From: Gloeobacter morelensis MG652769
GTDB taxonomy: Bacteria > Cyanobacteriota > Cyanobacteriia > Gloeobacterales > Gloeobacteraceae
Length of the DNA stretch: 64,000 nucleotides
NCBI RefSeq assembly: GCF_021018745.1
Contig: NZ_CP063845.1
Location: forward strand, 3,162,001-3,226,000
Reading direction: 5' to 3'
Shown here: piece by piece, positions 48,267 to 56,922 of the stretch
Numbering within the stretch: the first letter of the stretch is position 1
Layout: the number at the start of each line of letters is the position of its first letter
Notes under the pieces: generated by a model
Seen by the model: only the letters and a program-made list of their open reading frames with translations
What the model was told of the DNA's origin: nothing
The model's database searches: none
Translations under genes and position numbers: made by a program

Positions 48267-49612
48267 AGCGGTACCTCCCGGCCGAAGAGCAGTTCGACCG
48301 CCGTACCGCCGGGGATGAGCCACAGGTCCGGACGCTCGATCACCTGGCGGACCGCCTGCTGGTTGCGCTGGCGAATCAGCCTGCCCAGTTCGCCAAACAG
48401 GCCGCTGCCGAAGGCCGCCAGGGCATTGGCCTGGCCGTAGTTCGTGCCGGTGGTGCTCCCGCCGAAGCCGCTCGCTTCGATGGTGCTGCTGGCGCGGTTG
48501 AGGATGGCCAGTCCCTCCTCGGCTCCCTTCAGCAGCGACTGACCAGTGTCAAGACCGCCGATTTCGCCTCCCTTGTCCTGACGGACCGCCACCAGGGGCA
48601 ACCCGCCAACCGCCCGCACCGAGACCGATTGCAACGGGATCTCCCGGCGGTCGGCCCGCAGCGCCACCGCTTCGAGGGTCACCAGCCCCCCCGGCGACAC
48701 GCGCCGCAGGGCGGCAAGCACGCGCGTGCCGGCGGGAAGCAAGCTGTCGCCCTCCGGCCCTGCCACCGGTTCGGTGAGCACCACTACGTGGCGATCGGCC
48801 TCGGAAGCGGCGGGACTGTGCTTTTGCTCCTGCTCCCAGAGGATGGGCCGTTCGAGTACCCCCGCCGCCAGGCTAGCAGCGGGGATCGCCGTCCCAGCCG
48901 GCAGGCGGTGGGTGGCAGATAGGTGGTGAACGGGTGAGCCCTGGGCGGCGAGCGGCTCCAGACTCGGGTCAAGGCTAGTGGCGGCTGAGACCGCGGGGGC
49001 GGGCCGCGGGATGGCCGTCCGGCGCGCCACGGGAGGAAGCGCGACATCCGGGGCACTGGCCGTTGGGGGTAGAGTGCCGCCGCGGGCTCCTTCTTGTTCG
49101 CGGCTGGAACCCAAAAAGGCGAGCTGGGCCGGACCGGTGCCGGAGACGGCGAGCGCTCCCAGGGCGGCAGGGGGCGGCAGCACCCGCACCCCGCTCGTAT
49201 CCGGGCGGCGGGGGGCGGACTGGGCAAGGGCGGGGGGTCTCAGCAGACGCGCCGGGGGCCGCGGCTTCGCAGCGGGCGGTGGAGAGGGCTTGTCTTTTTG
49301 CTGGGAGCGCAACTGTTCGAGCATCTGGCGCTGGTCGGCCAGGGCTACCTCCGCCTTCAGCCGATCTACTTCCTCGGTGGGGGCAGGTTGGGTCGCCCGG
49401 GGCACAGCGGCGGGTTTGGCCGTCGCCGCCTCGGCCCTCGGGCGAGGAGTGCTCGGGTAAAACAGCCCGTTGAGGGCAGCGCCGATACCCAGGGCCGGCA
49501 GTAGCGTGAGCCCCCCCACGATGGCCACCTTGCGCCCTGGCGTCAGCCAGTGCAGCAGCCGTTCGCGGCGGTCGGGTTGTTGGTCGAATTGATCAAATTC
49601 CGGCTGGATCAT
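48263..49612 (-). CDS. VirB10/TrbI-like type IV secretion protein
   Basis: A 449-residue protein with one membrane helix near the N-terminus (KVAIVGGLTLLPALGIGAALNGLF), a proline-rich periplasmic linker, and a C-terminal beta domain: LPAGTAIPAASLAAGVLERPI, then LLPAGTRVLAALRR and LWLIPGGTAVELLFGREVPL. This is the VirB10/TrbI layout; the PAGT and G-x-x-V/L blocks mark the outer-membrane-spanning domain. It starts where the VirB8-like gene ends (4-base overlap). Confidence 0.8.
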   Translation of the reverse strand: MIQPEFDQFDQQPDRRERLLHWLTPGRKVAIVGGLTLLPALGIGAALNGLFYPSTPRPRAEAATAKPAAVPRATQPAPTEEVDRLKAEVALADQRQMLEQLRSQQKDKPSPPPAAKPRPPARLLRPPALAQSAPRRPDTSGVRVLPPPAALGALAVSGTGPAQLAFLGSSREQEGARGGTLPPTASAPDVALPPVARRTAIPRPAPAVSAATSLDPSLEPLAAQGSPVHHLSATHRLPAGTAIPAASLAAGVLERPILWEQEQKHSPAASEADRHVVVLTEPVAGPEGDSLLPAGTRVLAALRRVSPGGLVTLEAVALRADRREIPLQSVSVRAVGGLPLVAVRQDKGGEIGGLDTGQSLLKGAEEGLAILNRASSTIEASGFGGSTTGTNYGQANALAAFGSGLFGELGRLIRQRNQQAVRQVIERPDLWLIPGGTAVELLFGREVPL

Positions 49613-50358
49613 CGCGATTGCTCCTTGGAGATTTCTGGGGAGATTTCTGGGGCAGCGAGTGAGCGCAGGGAGACGATCTCAAGCCCGCTGCCGCGCACCC
49701 GCGCGACGGCTTTTTCCAGCGGCGTTTGGGGCAGCTCGCCCGGCACGACGGGTGGCTCCACCGCCCGCACGGTCACCTGTTTATTGAAGGGAATCGGCAC
49801 CCCCTCCGGCCGCTCCGGGCTGTAGACCACCTGCGAACCGACGACGCCGAGGGACCAGGTATGCTCCTGACCCGCCACCGGCTGCGGCCGGCCGATAAAG
49901 GTGGCGCTGAAGAGCACCTGGCCGCTCTTGCCGCTCAAAGTACGGGCGCTCAATTCAGCAAGCTGGCGCAGCAGTTCGGCGCGCAGATCCTCGCTCAGAC
50001 AAAACCCCGCCTGAAAGACGCTGGTGGGCACCCGCGCGCGATTGCTCAGCACGATCCCCGGGTCTTCGCTGTCGGCCTGGCCCGGCCCGGCCGCCGGGAT
50101 ATAGCGCCGCCAGGTAAACAGCATCCCCAACGCCTCAGCCACGAAGCGGCGGATCACCTCCGGCTCCCGCGCATAGTGCCCCGCCGCCCGCACCTGCACC
50201 GACTGGCCATCGCTGAGCTGCACCAGGCTCGGAGCGGGCCGGTGGGCCAGAATCTGCAACTGCACCGTGTTCCAGAGCGTCAGGGCAAGCAAAATCGCTC
50301 CTGAAGCCGCCGTCGCCAGCACAAACCCGCCAAATAGACTGCTGCTCGCTGCCTTCAT
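49609..50358 (-). CDS. VirB8/TraE-like inner-membrane type IV secretion protein
   Basis: A 249-residue bitopic protein, MKAASSSLFGGFVLATAASGAILLALTLWNTVQL as cytoplasmic tail plus one membrane helix, then a periplasmic domain that ends WSLGVVGSQVVYSPERPEGVPIPFNKQVTVRAVEPP, like TraE/VirB8 NTF2-fold proteins. I chose ATG 50358 rather than the longer frame start at 50400. It is the first gene of the secretion-like cluster; a tRNA-Asn gene lies 160 bases upstream on the other strand. Confidence 0.75.
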   Translation of the reverse strand: MKAASSSLFGGFVLATAASGAILLALTLWNTVQLQILAHRPAPSLVQLSDGQSVQVRAAGHYAREPEVIRRFVAEALGMLFTWRRYIPAAGPGQADSEDPGIVLSNRARVPTSVFQAGFCLSEDLRAELLRQLAELSARTLSGKSGQVLFSATFIGRPQPVAGQEHTWSLGVVGSQVVYSPERPEGVPIPFNKQVTVRAVEPPVVPGELPQTPLEKAVARVRGSGLEIVSLRSLAAPEISPEISKEQSR

Positions 50359-50517
50359 TGCTGCACCGTCCGAGGACAGGCAACAGCATAGGCAAGGCAC
50401 ACCGGCTATTCCCGCAAATGAGATGATTCAGGGTGAACCCGTCTGGCGTCGGACGGTCCCAGGACTCCTCCGGCACTTGCCGCCACCGCTGTGAACGGGT
50501 TAGAGTAAGGGACGCAT

Positions 50518-50589
<72 letters not shown>

Positions 50590-50656
50590 CTGAAGTTCAA
50601 CCACATCAAAAGTTGCAGAGCCGCTGTCGGACCTGGCTTCGCGTGCGGTTCTTGAT

Positions 50657-50854
50657 TTAGGCGCCGATGTGATCGGTCGCATCTTCTTTGTCGACTTGAT
50701 CGAGCAGAAAATTTTCGAAATCCTCCGGCCTGGCCTGCTTCTCGATGTACTTCAGCAGAATCTGCACCTGGATTTCGCTCGACCAGCCCTGCTCATCGGC
50801 AATCTTCTCGAAGCTTTTCATCTTTGCGCCCGCCTGCTTTGCCGACTTTATCAT
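50657..50854 (-). CDS. Small hypothetical protein
   Basis: A 65-residue acidic protein, MIKSAKQAGAKMKSFEKIADEQG ... ILLKYIEKQARPEDFENFLLDQVDKEDATDHIGA. An alternative ATG 11 codons later (50821) has AGGCGG before it. I recognise no family. It is divergent from the CsoR-type gene, with 99 bases between the two starts. Confidence 0.55.
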   Translation of the reverse strand: MIKSAKQAGAKMKSFEKIADEQGWSSEIQVQILLKYIEKQARPEDFENFLLDQVDKEDATDHIGA

Positions 50855-50953
50855 CGACGTGCGAGCTTCTGTCTGTCGAGAAAGAGAGGGCGGCGTGGGC
50901 CTACCATTGGGGTGCCGCCGGGCTCTACATCCGGCCCATTGCGAGGATTGCTC

Positions 50954-51217
50954 ATGCCGCACAAGTACACCCAGGACGTGTTGAAGCACCTGGCGAGCAT
51001 CGAAGGGCGCGTCCGCGATGTTTATGCCATAGTCGAGGCGGGCGGCGCTTGCCCGGATGTGCTCGTCCGCATGGTCTACCTCCGCTCGGCGGTCAACGCG
51101 GCGGCCCAACTCGTCCTCAAGGACCACACCGAACATTGCCTGGTCGAAGCGGCCGGCAGCGAGCGCTATGAAGAAGAACTGGAGAATTTTCTGGCCGCCG
51201 TCGATATGTTGCTGTGA
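50954..51217 (+). CDS. CsoR/FrmR-family metal-sensing repressor
   Basis: An 87-residue all-helical repressor. The metal ligands C33, H58 and C62 have the 25- and 4-residue spacing of the CsoR C-H-C site (GACPDVL; LKDHTEHCL). The start ATG 50954 has GAGG upstream. It likely represses metal-efflux genes, and cyanobacterial relatives sense copper or nickel. The heavy-metal efflux operon lies 1.2 kb away on the other strand; whether it is the target is untested. Confidence 0.85.
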   Translation: MPHKYTQDVLKHLASIEGRVRDVYAIVEAGGACPDVLVRMVYLRSAVNAAAQLVLKDHTEHCLVEAAGSERYEEELENFLAAVDMLL

Positions 51218-51312
51218 CCCGGAGCCCCCGACCGGCAATAGCAAGGCATTGCGCGATACACGTGCTTGAGCTCCCCTGCGCGTAGGATCCGAGATAATTT
51301 GTGGGTCAAACC

Positions 51313-52425
51313 ATGGTCACAAGAGCAACTTTAATCCGGCGGATTCTCCCTGTTCTGGCCGCCACGCTGGGAGCAAACCTTTTGCTGTCCCAGTGCCAGT
51401 CTTCCCCACCGGAGGGTCCCAGCGCCACCGCCCCTGGCCCCGAAGGTACCCCCAGCAGCGCACCGGCCGGTGCAGCGACCCTCTCCGGCGCCGGGGCCAC
51501 CTTCCCGGCACCGCTGTACCAGCGGTGGTTCTACGATTATGGCCAGGCCAACCCGAACGTCAAAGTCAGCTACCAGGGTGTCGGCAGCGGCGCCGGCATC
51601 AAGCAGTTTCAAAGCAAAACCGTCGATTTTGCCGCGAGCGACGTGGCGATGAGCGACGAGGAGATTGCCGCAGTGCCGGCGGATCGAGGCGTGGTGCTGT
51701 TGCCGATGACCGCCGGCAGCGTCGTGCTCATCTACAACGTGCCGGGGGCGCCGGAAAATCTCAAACTCTCCCGCGCCGTCTACAGCGATATATTCCTGGG
51801 CAAGATTAAAAACTGGAACGACCCGAAGATTGCCGAACTCAACCCGGGTGTCAAACTGCCGGATCTGGCCGCCACGGTGGTGCGCCGCGCCGACGGCAGC
51901 GGCACGACCGGTGTGTTCACCCGCCACCTGAGTGCCGTCAGCCCCGAGTGGAAAACGAAAGTCGGCGAAGGCATCGCCGTCAAATGGCCCACGGGTGTAG
52001 GCGGCAAGGGCAACGACGGTGTGACCGCCCAGGTCCAGCAGAACCCCGGCTCGATCGGCTACGTGGAATACGGCTACGCCGTCAACAACAAGTTGCCCTA
52101 CGCTTCGCTGGAAAACAAAGACGGCAACTACGTCCTGCCGACGCTGGAAAATTCTGCCGCCGCCCTCGCCTCGGTGGAGTTACCGGCCGACCTGCGCGCT
52201 TTTATCGCCGATCCGCCCGGCAAGGATTCGTATCCACTGGTCACTTATACATGGATCCTCGCACCCAAGAAAATGGACACCCCCGAAAAGGCGACGGCCT
52301 TGAAGGAAGTGCTCAAGTGGTGCCTTACCGAAGGGCAAAAATCGAGCGAATCCCTCGGATATATTGAACTGCCCAAACCGGTTACTGAGCGCGTCCTGAC
52401 GGCTGTCGAGCAAATTGGCAGCTAA
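51313..52425 (+). CDS. pstS: Phosphate ABC transporter substrate-binding protein, probable lipoprotein
   Basis: A 370-residue periplasmic phosphate-binding protein. The N-terminus has a membrane signal ending in LLLSQC (C28), a non-classical lipobox. The family core follows: LSGAGATFPAPLYQRWFYDY, SYQGVGSGAGIKQFQSKTVDFAASDVAM, VVRRADGSGTTGVFTRHLS and GSIGYVEYGYA. It captures phosphate for the Pst importer; the pstC, pstA and pstB genes are not next to it. The start codon ATG 51313 lies inside a slightly longer frame from a GTG at 51301. Confidence 0.95.
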   Translation: MVTRATLIRRILPVLAATLGANLLLSQCQSSPPEGPSATAPGPEGTPSSAPAGAATLSGAGATFPAPLYQRWFYDYGQANPNVKVSYQGVGSGAGIKQFQSKTVDFAASDVAMSDEEIAAVPADRGVVLLPMTAGSVVLIYNVPGAPENLKLSRAVYSDIFLGKIKNWNDPKIAELNPGVKLPDLAATVVRRADGSGTTGVFTRHLSAVSPEWKTKVGEGIAVKWPTGVGGKGNDGVTAQVQQNPGSIGYVEYGYAVNNKLPYASLENKDGNYVLPTLENSAAALASVELPADLRAFIADPPGKDSYPLVTYTWILAPKKMDTPEKATALKEVLKWCLTEGQKSSESLGYIELPKPVTERVLTAVEQIGS

Positions 52426-53318
52426 ATGGCCACGACAAAGTCGAAGGTATGGACTTGGCCGTTGCGCTTAAATTCGCCCCAGAGTTTGTAAAGGCCGGGT
52501 TCAGGAAAGGTCGTGGCGAAACTGACCACGCCGGGAGCTGATTTGGAGGCGTTGTGACCGGCGTGAGCAGCCGCCATGGCGGCCTCCGACTGCTCTGCTG
52601 GCGCGGAGTCCGGGTGGGCGTGCAGGTAGCTGGCGGCCTGCAGAGTTTTGGACTGCTTGAGGACGACCAGGTGGCCCATCGCCCCCAGATAGGGCTGCAA
52701 GTCTGCGGCCGGCTTGCCCTCGCTGTCTTTGAGGGCAAAGGCAACGGTCACCTCCCTTCCGGGGCGCACGGCTCCAGCATCCCACAACAGAGTGGCGGTG
52801 AGGTCTTCCCGGCTCTTCGTGAGATTGAGATCGGGCTTGAGGGTCGTCGGCGGGGGCGGGGTAGCTCCGCTCACGCGCAACTCTTGAGCCTGCACCTGAG
52901 GGGCACCCCCCTTGGGCGTAAAATCGGCGAAAACCACGTACTTGCCGCTGCGCGGAAAATCGAGGGCAATCTCGAAGCGGCCGCTGCCAAGGTAGGTGGG
53001 GTGAACGTGGTTGTAGTAGCCGAGGTCGCTATCTACGACGATGAGGTGCAGGAGTTTTTCGTGGACCGTGGCAAAGTCGCCGATAGGCTTGCCGTCGGCG
53101 TTGCGCACCTGCAGGGTAAAGGTTTTGGGTTGGCCGACGCGCAGATTGACGGTGGGGGTGATGCCCAGTTGCGCAGCCGATTTCTGCGCGCGGTGGTGAC
53201 CGCCGGAATGCATCGGGGTACCGGTTTTTTGAGGGTTGTGGGCTTCCTCGTGTGTCTGTGCGGGAGCGGCCAGGGCCAGTAACGTCGCGACAGAGCAGAC
53301 GACAAACCATGGATGCAT
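52422..53318 (-). CDS. Exported metal-resistance-associated protein
   Basis: A 298-residue protein with a signal peptide (MHPWFVVCSVATLLALAAPAQT), a histidine-rich segment (THEEAHNPQ ... MHSGGHHRAQ) and two beta-sandwich-like halves (LHLIVVDSDLGYYNHVHPTYLGSGRF; LGAMGHLVVLKQSKTLQAASYLHAHPD). It is the last gene of the efflux operon. The histidine motifs suggest metal binding in the periplasm; I do not recognise a named family, and the role is inferred from position. Confidence 0.7.
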   Translation of the reverse strand: MHPWFVVCSVATLLALAAPAQTHEEAHNPQKTGTPMHSGGHHRAQKSAAQLGITPTVNLRVGQPKTFTLQVRNADGKPIGDFATVHEKLLHLIVVDSDLGYYNHVHPTYLGSGRFEIALDFPRSGKYVVFADFTPKGGAPQVQAQELRVSGATPPPPTTLKPDLNLTKSREDLTATLLWDAGAVRPGREVTVAFALKDSEGKPAADLQPYLGAMGHLVVLKQSKTLQAASYLHAHPDSAPAEQSEAAMAAAHAGHNASKSAPGVVSFATTFPEPGLYKLWGEFKRNGQVHTFDFVVAI

Positions 53319-53362
53319 TGGTGTATCTCCGTGTCTTTACAGGGTGAACATAAACCAGCCAG

Positions 53363-53743
53363 TTAGAGCTTAAAGGAAAAACGCGAGTTGAGCTTTTTGC
53401 CGCCGACGGTGGCGAGGGCCACCACCCGGTACACCCCCTTGGCTGCGGCCGGCAGCACCGCCTCGTAGTGGCCCTCGCCGTACTTCATTGGCAACGAAAG
53501 TTTCTGGCCGCCCGGGGCGCTGACTTGTAGTTGGACGGCGGCGTCGGATACCGCTTTGCTTTTGGGATCGTTGATAAACAGATCCAGATGCGCGCCTCCC
53601 GATTCCGGCTCGACCACCAGTTCGAAATGGTAGCCCTGGATTTCGACCGCCTGCCCGCCGTGCTTTGCCCCGCCGAGAACCGGGGAAGCGGCAGTCAGAA
53701 TCACCAGCAGGGCAAGGGCGCTCAAAATGCGTTTTGTGGACAT
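53363..53743 (-). CDS. Small exported protein of the metal-efflux operon
   Basis: A 126-residue protein with a signal peptide (MSTKRILSALALLVILTAASPVLG) and one beta-rich domain (GGQAVEIQGYHFELVVEPESGG; YGEGHYEAVLPAAAKGVYRVVALAT). It lies 20 bases after the RND pump gene. Its role is probably periplasmic metal handling, by position only. Confidence 0.7.
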   Translation of the reverse strand: MSTKRILSALALLVILTAASPVLGGAKHGGQAVEIQGYHFELVVEPESGGAHLDLFINDPKSKAVSDAAVQLQVSAPGGQKLSLPMKYGEGHYEAVLPAAAKGVYRVVALATVGGKKLNSRFSFKL

Positions 53744-53763
53744 GATTATCTCCTGAACAGGAT

Positions 53764-56700
53764 TTACTGCCTGTCGGCGAGCAAGCTTTGCAGGTCCATC
53801 GCCACTTTTTCCTGCTCGCTAATCACCGGGGCCGTCCGCTCGCCGAAGCGTTCGAACAAAGCCGGAATCACCACCAGCGTGAGCGCAGTGGAGGTAAAGA
53901 GTCCGCCAAAAACCACCACCGCCAACGGCTGAAGAATCTCCTTGCCGGCGCCGGAACCCACCATCAAGGGCACCATAGCCAGGGCGGCGGTCAGGGCAGT
54001 CATCAGTACCGGCGAGAGCCGCTCGACCGATCCTTCTTCGATGGCCTCATCGAAACTTTCCCCGGCCGCCATCCGCTGCTGGTAGGTGGTGACCAGAATG
54101 ATGCCGTTGCGGTTGGCGATGCCAAACAGGGTGATAAAGCCCACCAGCGATGCGACCGAGAGCACCCCGCCTCCAAACCAAACGGCCACGATGCCCCCGA
54201 TAAAAGCTAAAGGCAAATTGGCCAGAATCAGCAGCGTCGAGCGCACCGAGCGCACCGCCAGGTACAACAGCACCGCCACCCCCAAAAGCGCCAACACCCC
54301 GAAGAAAATCAGTTCGCGGGTGGCGCGCTCCTGGGCTTCGAACTGGCCGCCGTAGTCGATGTAGTAGCCGTCGGGCAAGGGCACCTGTTGAGAGATTTTT
54401 TCGCGCGCCTCGGCAATCAGCGAGCCGATGTCGCGCCCGCCGGCGTTGGCGGCCACGACGATGCGGCGTGAAACATTCTGGCGGTTGATCGTGTTGGGGC
54501 CTTTGTCGAGCACGACCGCCGCCACCTGCGAGAGCGGAATTTTCTGGCCGGTGGGGGTGTCGATGAGCAAATCGGAGAGCGCTTCCGGGCGGTTGCGCGC
54601 CTCCGGGGCGAGCCAGACGACCAGGTTGAACAGCCGCTGGTCTTTGAGCACCTGGGAGACCGCCCGGCCGTTGAAGGCCGTCTCCACCGCCTCGGCCAGA
54701 TCCCCCACCGCCAGACCGTAGCGGGCCGCCGCGTCGCGGTTGAAGCGCACGGTGTACTGGTTGACCGGTACCTGCGGCTCGATTTGCAAATCGACGGTGC
54801 CCGGGACGGTCTTCATCACCGCTTCGACCTCCCCGGCGAGGCGGCGCAATTGGGCGAGGTCGGGACCGAAGACTTTGATGGCGATAGCCGCCCGGGTACC
54901 GGAGAGTACTTCATCGACGCGGTGGGAGATAAATCCGCCCACATTCACGGCCACACCGGGAAAACGGGCAAATTCGGCGCGGATCATCTCGAGCACTGCC
55001 GCGCGGTCCTGGGCACCGGCTGCCACCTGCACATCCAGTTCGCCAAAATTCACCCCCCCCGCGTCGTCGTCCCCCAGGGCGCGGCCGGCGCGAAATTGGG
55101 CCGTCTCGATCTCCGGGTGGCGCATCAGGGCTTTTTCGAGGGCGATCCCCAACTGCTGGGTAGAAGCAAGCGACGCACCCGGCAGCTGTGAGACGGCGAT
55201 AATCAAGCTGCGCTCCTGAAATTCCGGCAAAAAAGTCCGCCCCAAAAACGGAATCAGCACGAGCGAGGCGGCAAAGGCTGCCGCCGAGGCAGCCAACAGA
55301 GGAATCGGGCGGGCCAGGGCAAAGCGCAACACCGGTCGGTAGAGTTTCTTGAGCACCCGCACCGTGGTTGTCTCCTCCTCGGGCAGATCCCGGCCTGCCA
55401 GAAGCACGTAGCAGAGCGCCGGGGTGAGGGTGAGCGCCACCGCGAGCGAAGCAGCGACAGCAAAAACATAGGCAAGCCCCAGCGGGGTGAAAATACGGCC
55501 CTCGACGCCGCTCAGCACGAAGATGGGAGCAATGACGACCCCCAAAATCAAGGTCGCGAAAACCACGGACGTGCGAATTTGCACCGAACCGGCGAAGACT
55601 ACCTGCAAAGTCGGCGCCGGTTCGGGCCGCAGCCGGTTCTCGCGCAGGCGGCGATAAACGTTCTCCGCATCGATGATCGCATCGTCGATTACTTCGCCCA
55701 GGGCAATCGCGAGCCCTCCGAGCGTCATCGTGTTGAGCCCGACGCCGAACCAGTTGAGCGCCAGCAACCCGAGCACCACCGAGAGCGGCAGGGCCGTGAG
55801 CGTGATGAGCATCGTGCGCCAGTTGCCCAAAAAGAGCACCAGAATCACCGCGACGATAATCGCCCCGTCCCTGAGCGCCTCGACGACATTGCCCACGGAC
55901 TTCTCGATAAAGTCCTCCTGCCGGAAGGTAACCGTCACCTTGACGTCCTTGGGCAAGGTGGAGACCAGGTCCGCCATCGCCGCTTCTACCGCGCGCGTCA
56001 CGGTGGGGGTATCGGCAAACGGTTGGCGGGTGACCGTGACGATCACCGCCTCCTGGCCACCCAGCGAGCCGTCGCCGCGCTTGACCCCGGCACCGGTCTG
56101 CACCCGCGCCACATCGGCGAGCCGCACGGGGATCCCCCCGCGCACCGCTACCACCGACTTGCCCAATTCGGCCAGCGAAGTGATGCGACCAACGCCGCGG
56201 ATCAGAAATTCTTCATCCGGCGTCTGCAAGAAGCCCCCCGGCGCGTTGACGTTGGCCTTGGCCACCGCCTCGCTCACTTGATTGAACGTGACGCCGTACT
56301 GGCGCAGCTTCGCAGGTTCCACCAGCACCTGGTACTGCAATTCGCCGCCACCAATCACCAGCACGCGGGTGACCCCCGGCACCGCCAGCAGCCGGTTGCG
56401 GATCTGCCAGTTGGCGGTGGTGGCCAGATCCAATATCGAGGTGCGCTTCTGGACTTTTGCCTCGGGGTCGAGGGTGAGGGCGTACTTGATCACATCGCCC
56501 ACGGGCGAGCTGATGGGCGAGAGCAACGGCGGGCTCACCCCTGCGGGCAAACGGCCCGCCACCTGCGAGACGCGCTCGGTGACCAGTTGGCGGGCGCGAA
56601 AAACATCGGTGCCCCAGTCGAAGACGACCGTGATCACCGAGAGACCCACAGCGGAGCTGGAGCGGATGTCGGTGAGCCCCGGCATGCCGCCCAGGGCGCT

Positions 56701-56910
56701 TTCGAGGGGAATGGTAACCAGCGACTCGACTTCCTCCGGCGCCAGTCCCGGCGCTTCGCTCTGGAGGACCACCTGGGGCGGAGCAAAGTTAGGAAAGACG
56801 TCGAGGGGCATGCGCACGACAACGGCGGTCCCCACCACCAGCAGCAGCACCGAGGCGAGCACCACGAGCCAGCGCTGGGCGATCGACCAGAAAATCAGTT
56901 GGTTGAGCAT
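53764..56910 (-). CDS. Heavy-metal RND efflux pump (CzcA/CusA type)
   Basis: A 1048-residue inner-membrane proton/metal antiporter with 12 expected spans. The N-terminus reads MLNQLIFWSIAQRWLVVLAS. The fourth-helix signature is GLAIALGEVIDDAIIDAENVYRRLRE, which has the acidic pattern of heavy-metal RND pumps but does not match the copper-type motif of CusA exactly; zinc, cobalt or nickel remain possible. The porter loops and the second membrane half (FITLFGIANRNGIILVTTYQQ) are intact. With the adaptor and outer-membrane channel encoded next to it, it forms a tripartite exporter. Confidence 0.92.
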   Translation of the reverse strand: MLNQLIFWSIAQRWLVVLASVLLLVVGTAVVVRMPLDVFPNFAPPQVVLQSEAPGLAPEEVESLVTIPLESALGGMPGLTDIRSSSAVGLSVITVVFDWGTDVFRARQLVTERVSQVAGRLPAGVSPPLLSPISSPVGDVIKYALTLDPEAKVQKRTSILDLATTANWQIRNRLLAVPGVTRVLVIGGGELQYQVLVEPAKLRQYGVTFNQVSEAVAKANVNAPGGFLQTPDEEFLIRGVGRITSLAELGKSVVAVRGGIPVRLADVARVQTGAGVKRGDGSLGGQEAVIVTVTRQPFADTPTVTRAVEAAMADLVSTLPKDVKVTVTFRQEDFIEKSVGNVVEALRDGAIIVAVILVLFLGNWRTMLITLTALPLSVVLGLLALNWFGVGLNTMTLGGLAIALGEVIDDAIIDAENVYRRLRENRLRPEPAPTLQVVFAGSVQIRTSVVFATLILGVVIAPIFVLSGVEGRIFTPLGLAYVFAVAASLAVALTLTPALCYVLLAGRDLPEEETTTVRVLKKLYRPVLRFALARPIPLLAASAAAFAASLVLIPFLGRTFLPEFQERSLIIAVSQLPGASLASTQQLGIALEKALMRHPEIETAQFRAGRALGDDDAGGVNFGELDVQVAAGAQDRAAVLEMIRAEFARFPGVAVNVGGFISHRVDEVLSGTRAAIAIKVFGPDLAQLRRLAGEVEAVMKTVPGTVDLQIEPQVPVNQYTVRFNRDAAARYGLAVGDLAEAVETAFNGRAVSQVLKDQRLFNLVVWLAPEARNRPEALSDLLIDTPTGQKIPLSQVAAVVLDKGPNTINRQNVSRRIVVAANAGGRDIGSLIAEAREKISQQVPLPDGYYIDYGGQFEAQERATRELIFFGVLALLGVAVLLYLAVRSVRSTLLILANLPLAFIGGIVAVWFGGGVLSVASLVGFITLFGIANRNGIILVTTYQQRMAAGESFDEAIEEGSVERLSPVLMTALTAALAMVPLMVGSGAGKEILQPLAVVVFGGLFTSTALTLVVIPALFERFGERTAPVISEQEKVAMDLQSLLADRQ

Positions 56911-56922
56911 CCTGGGAGCCCC

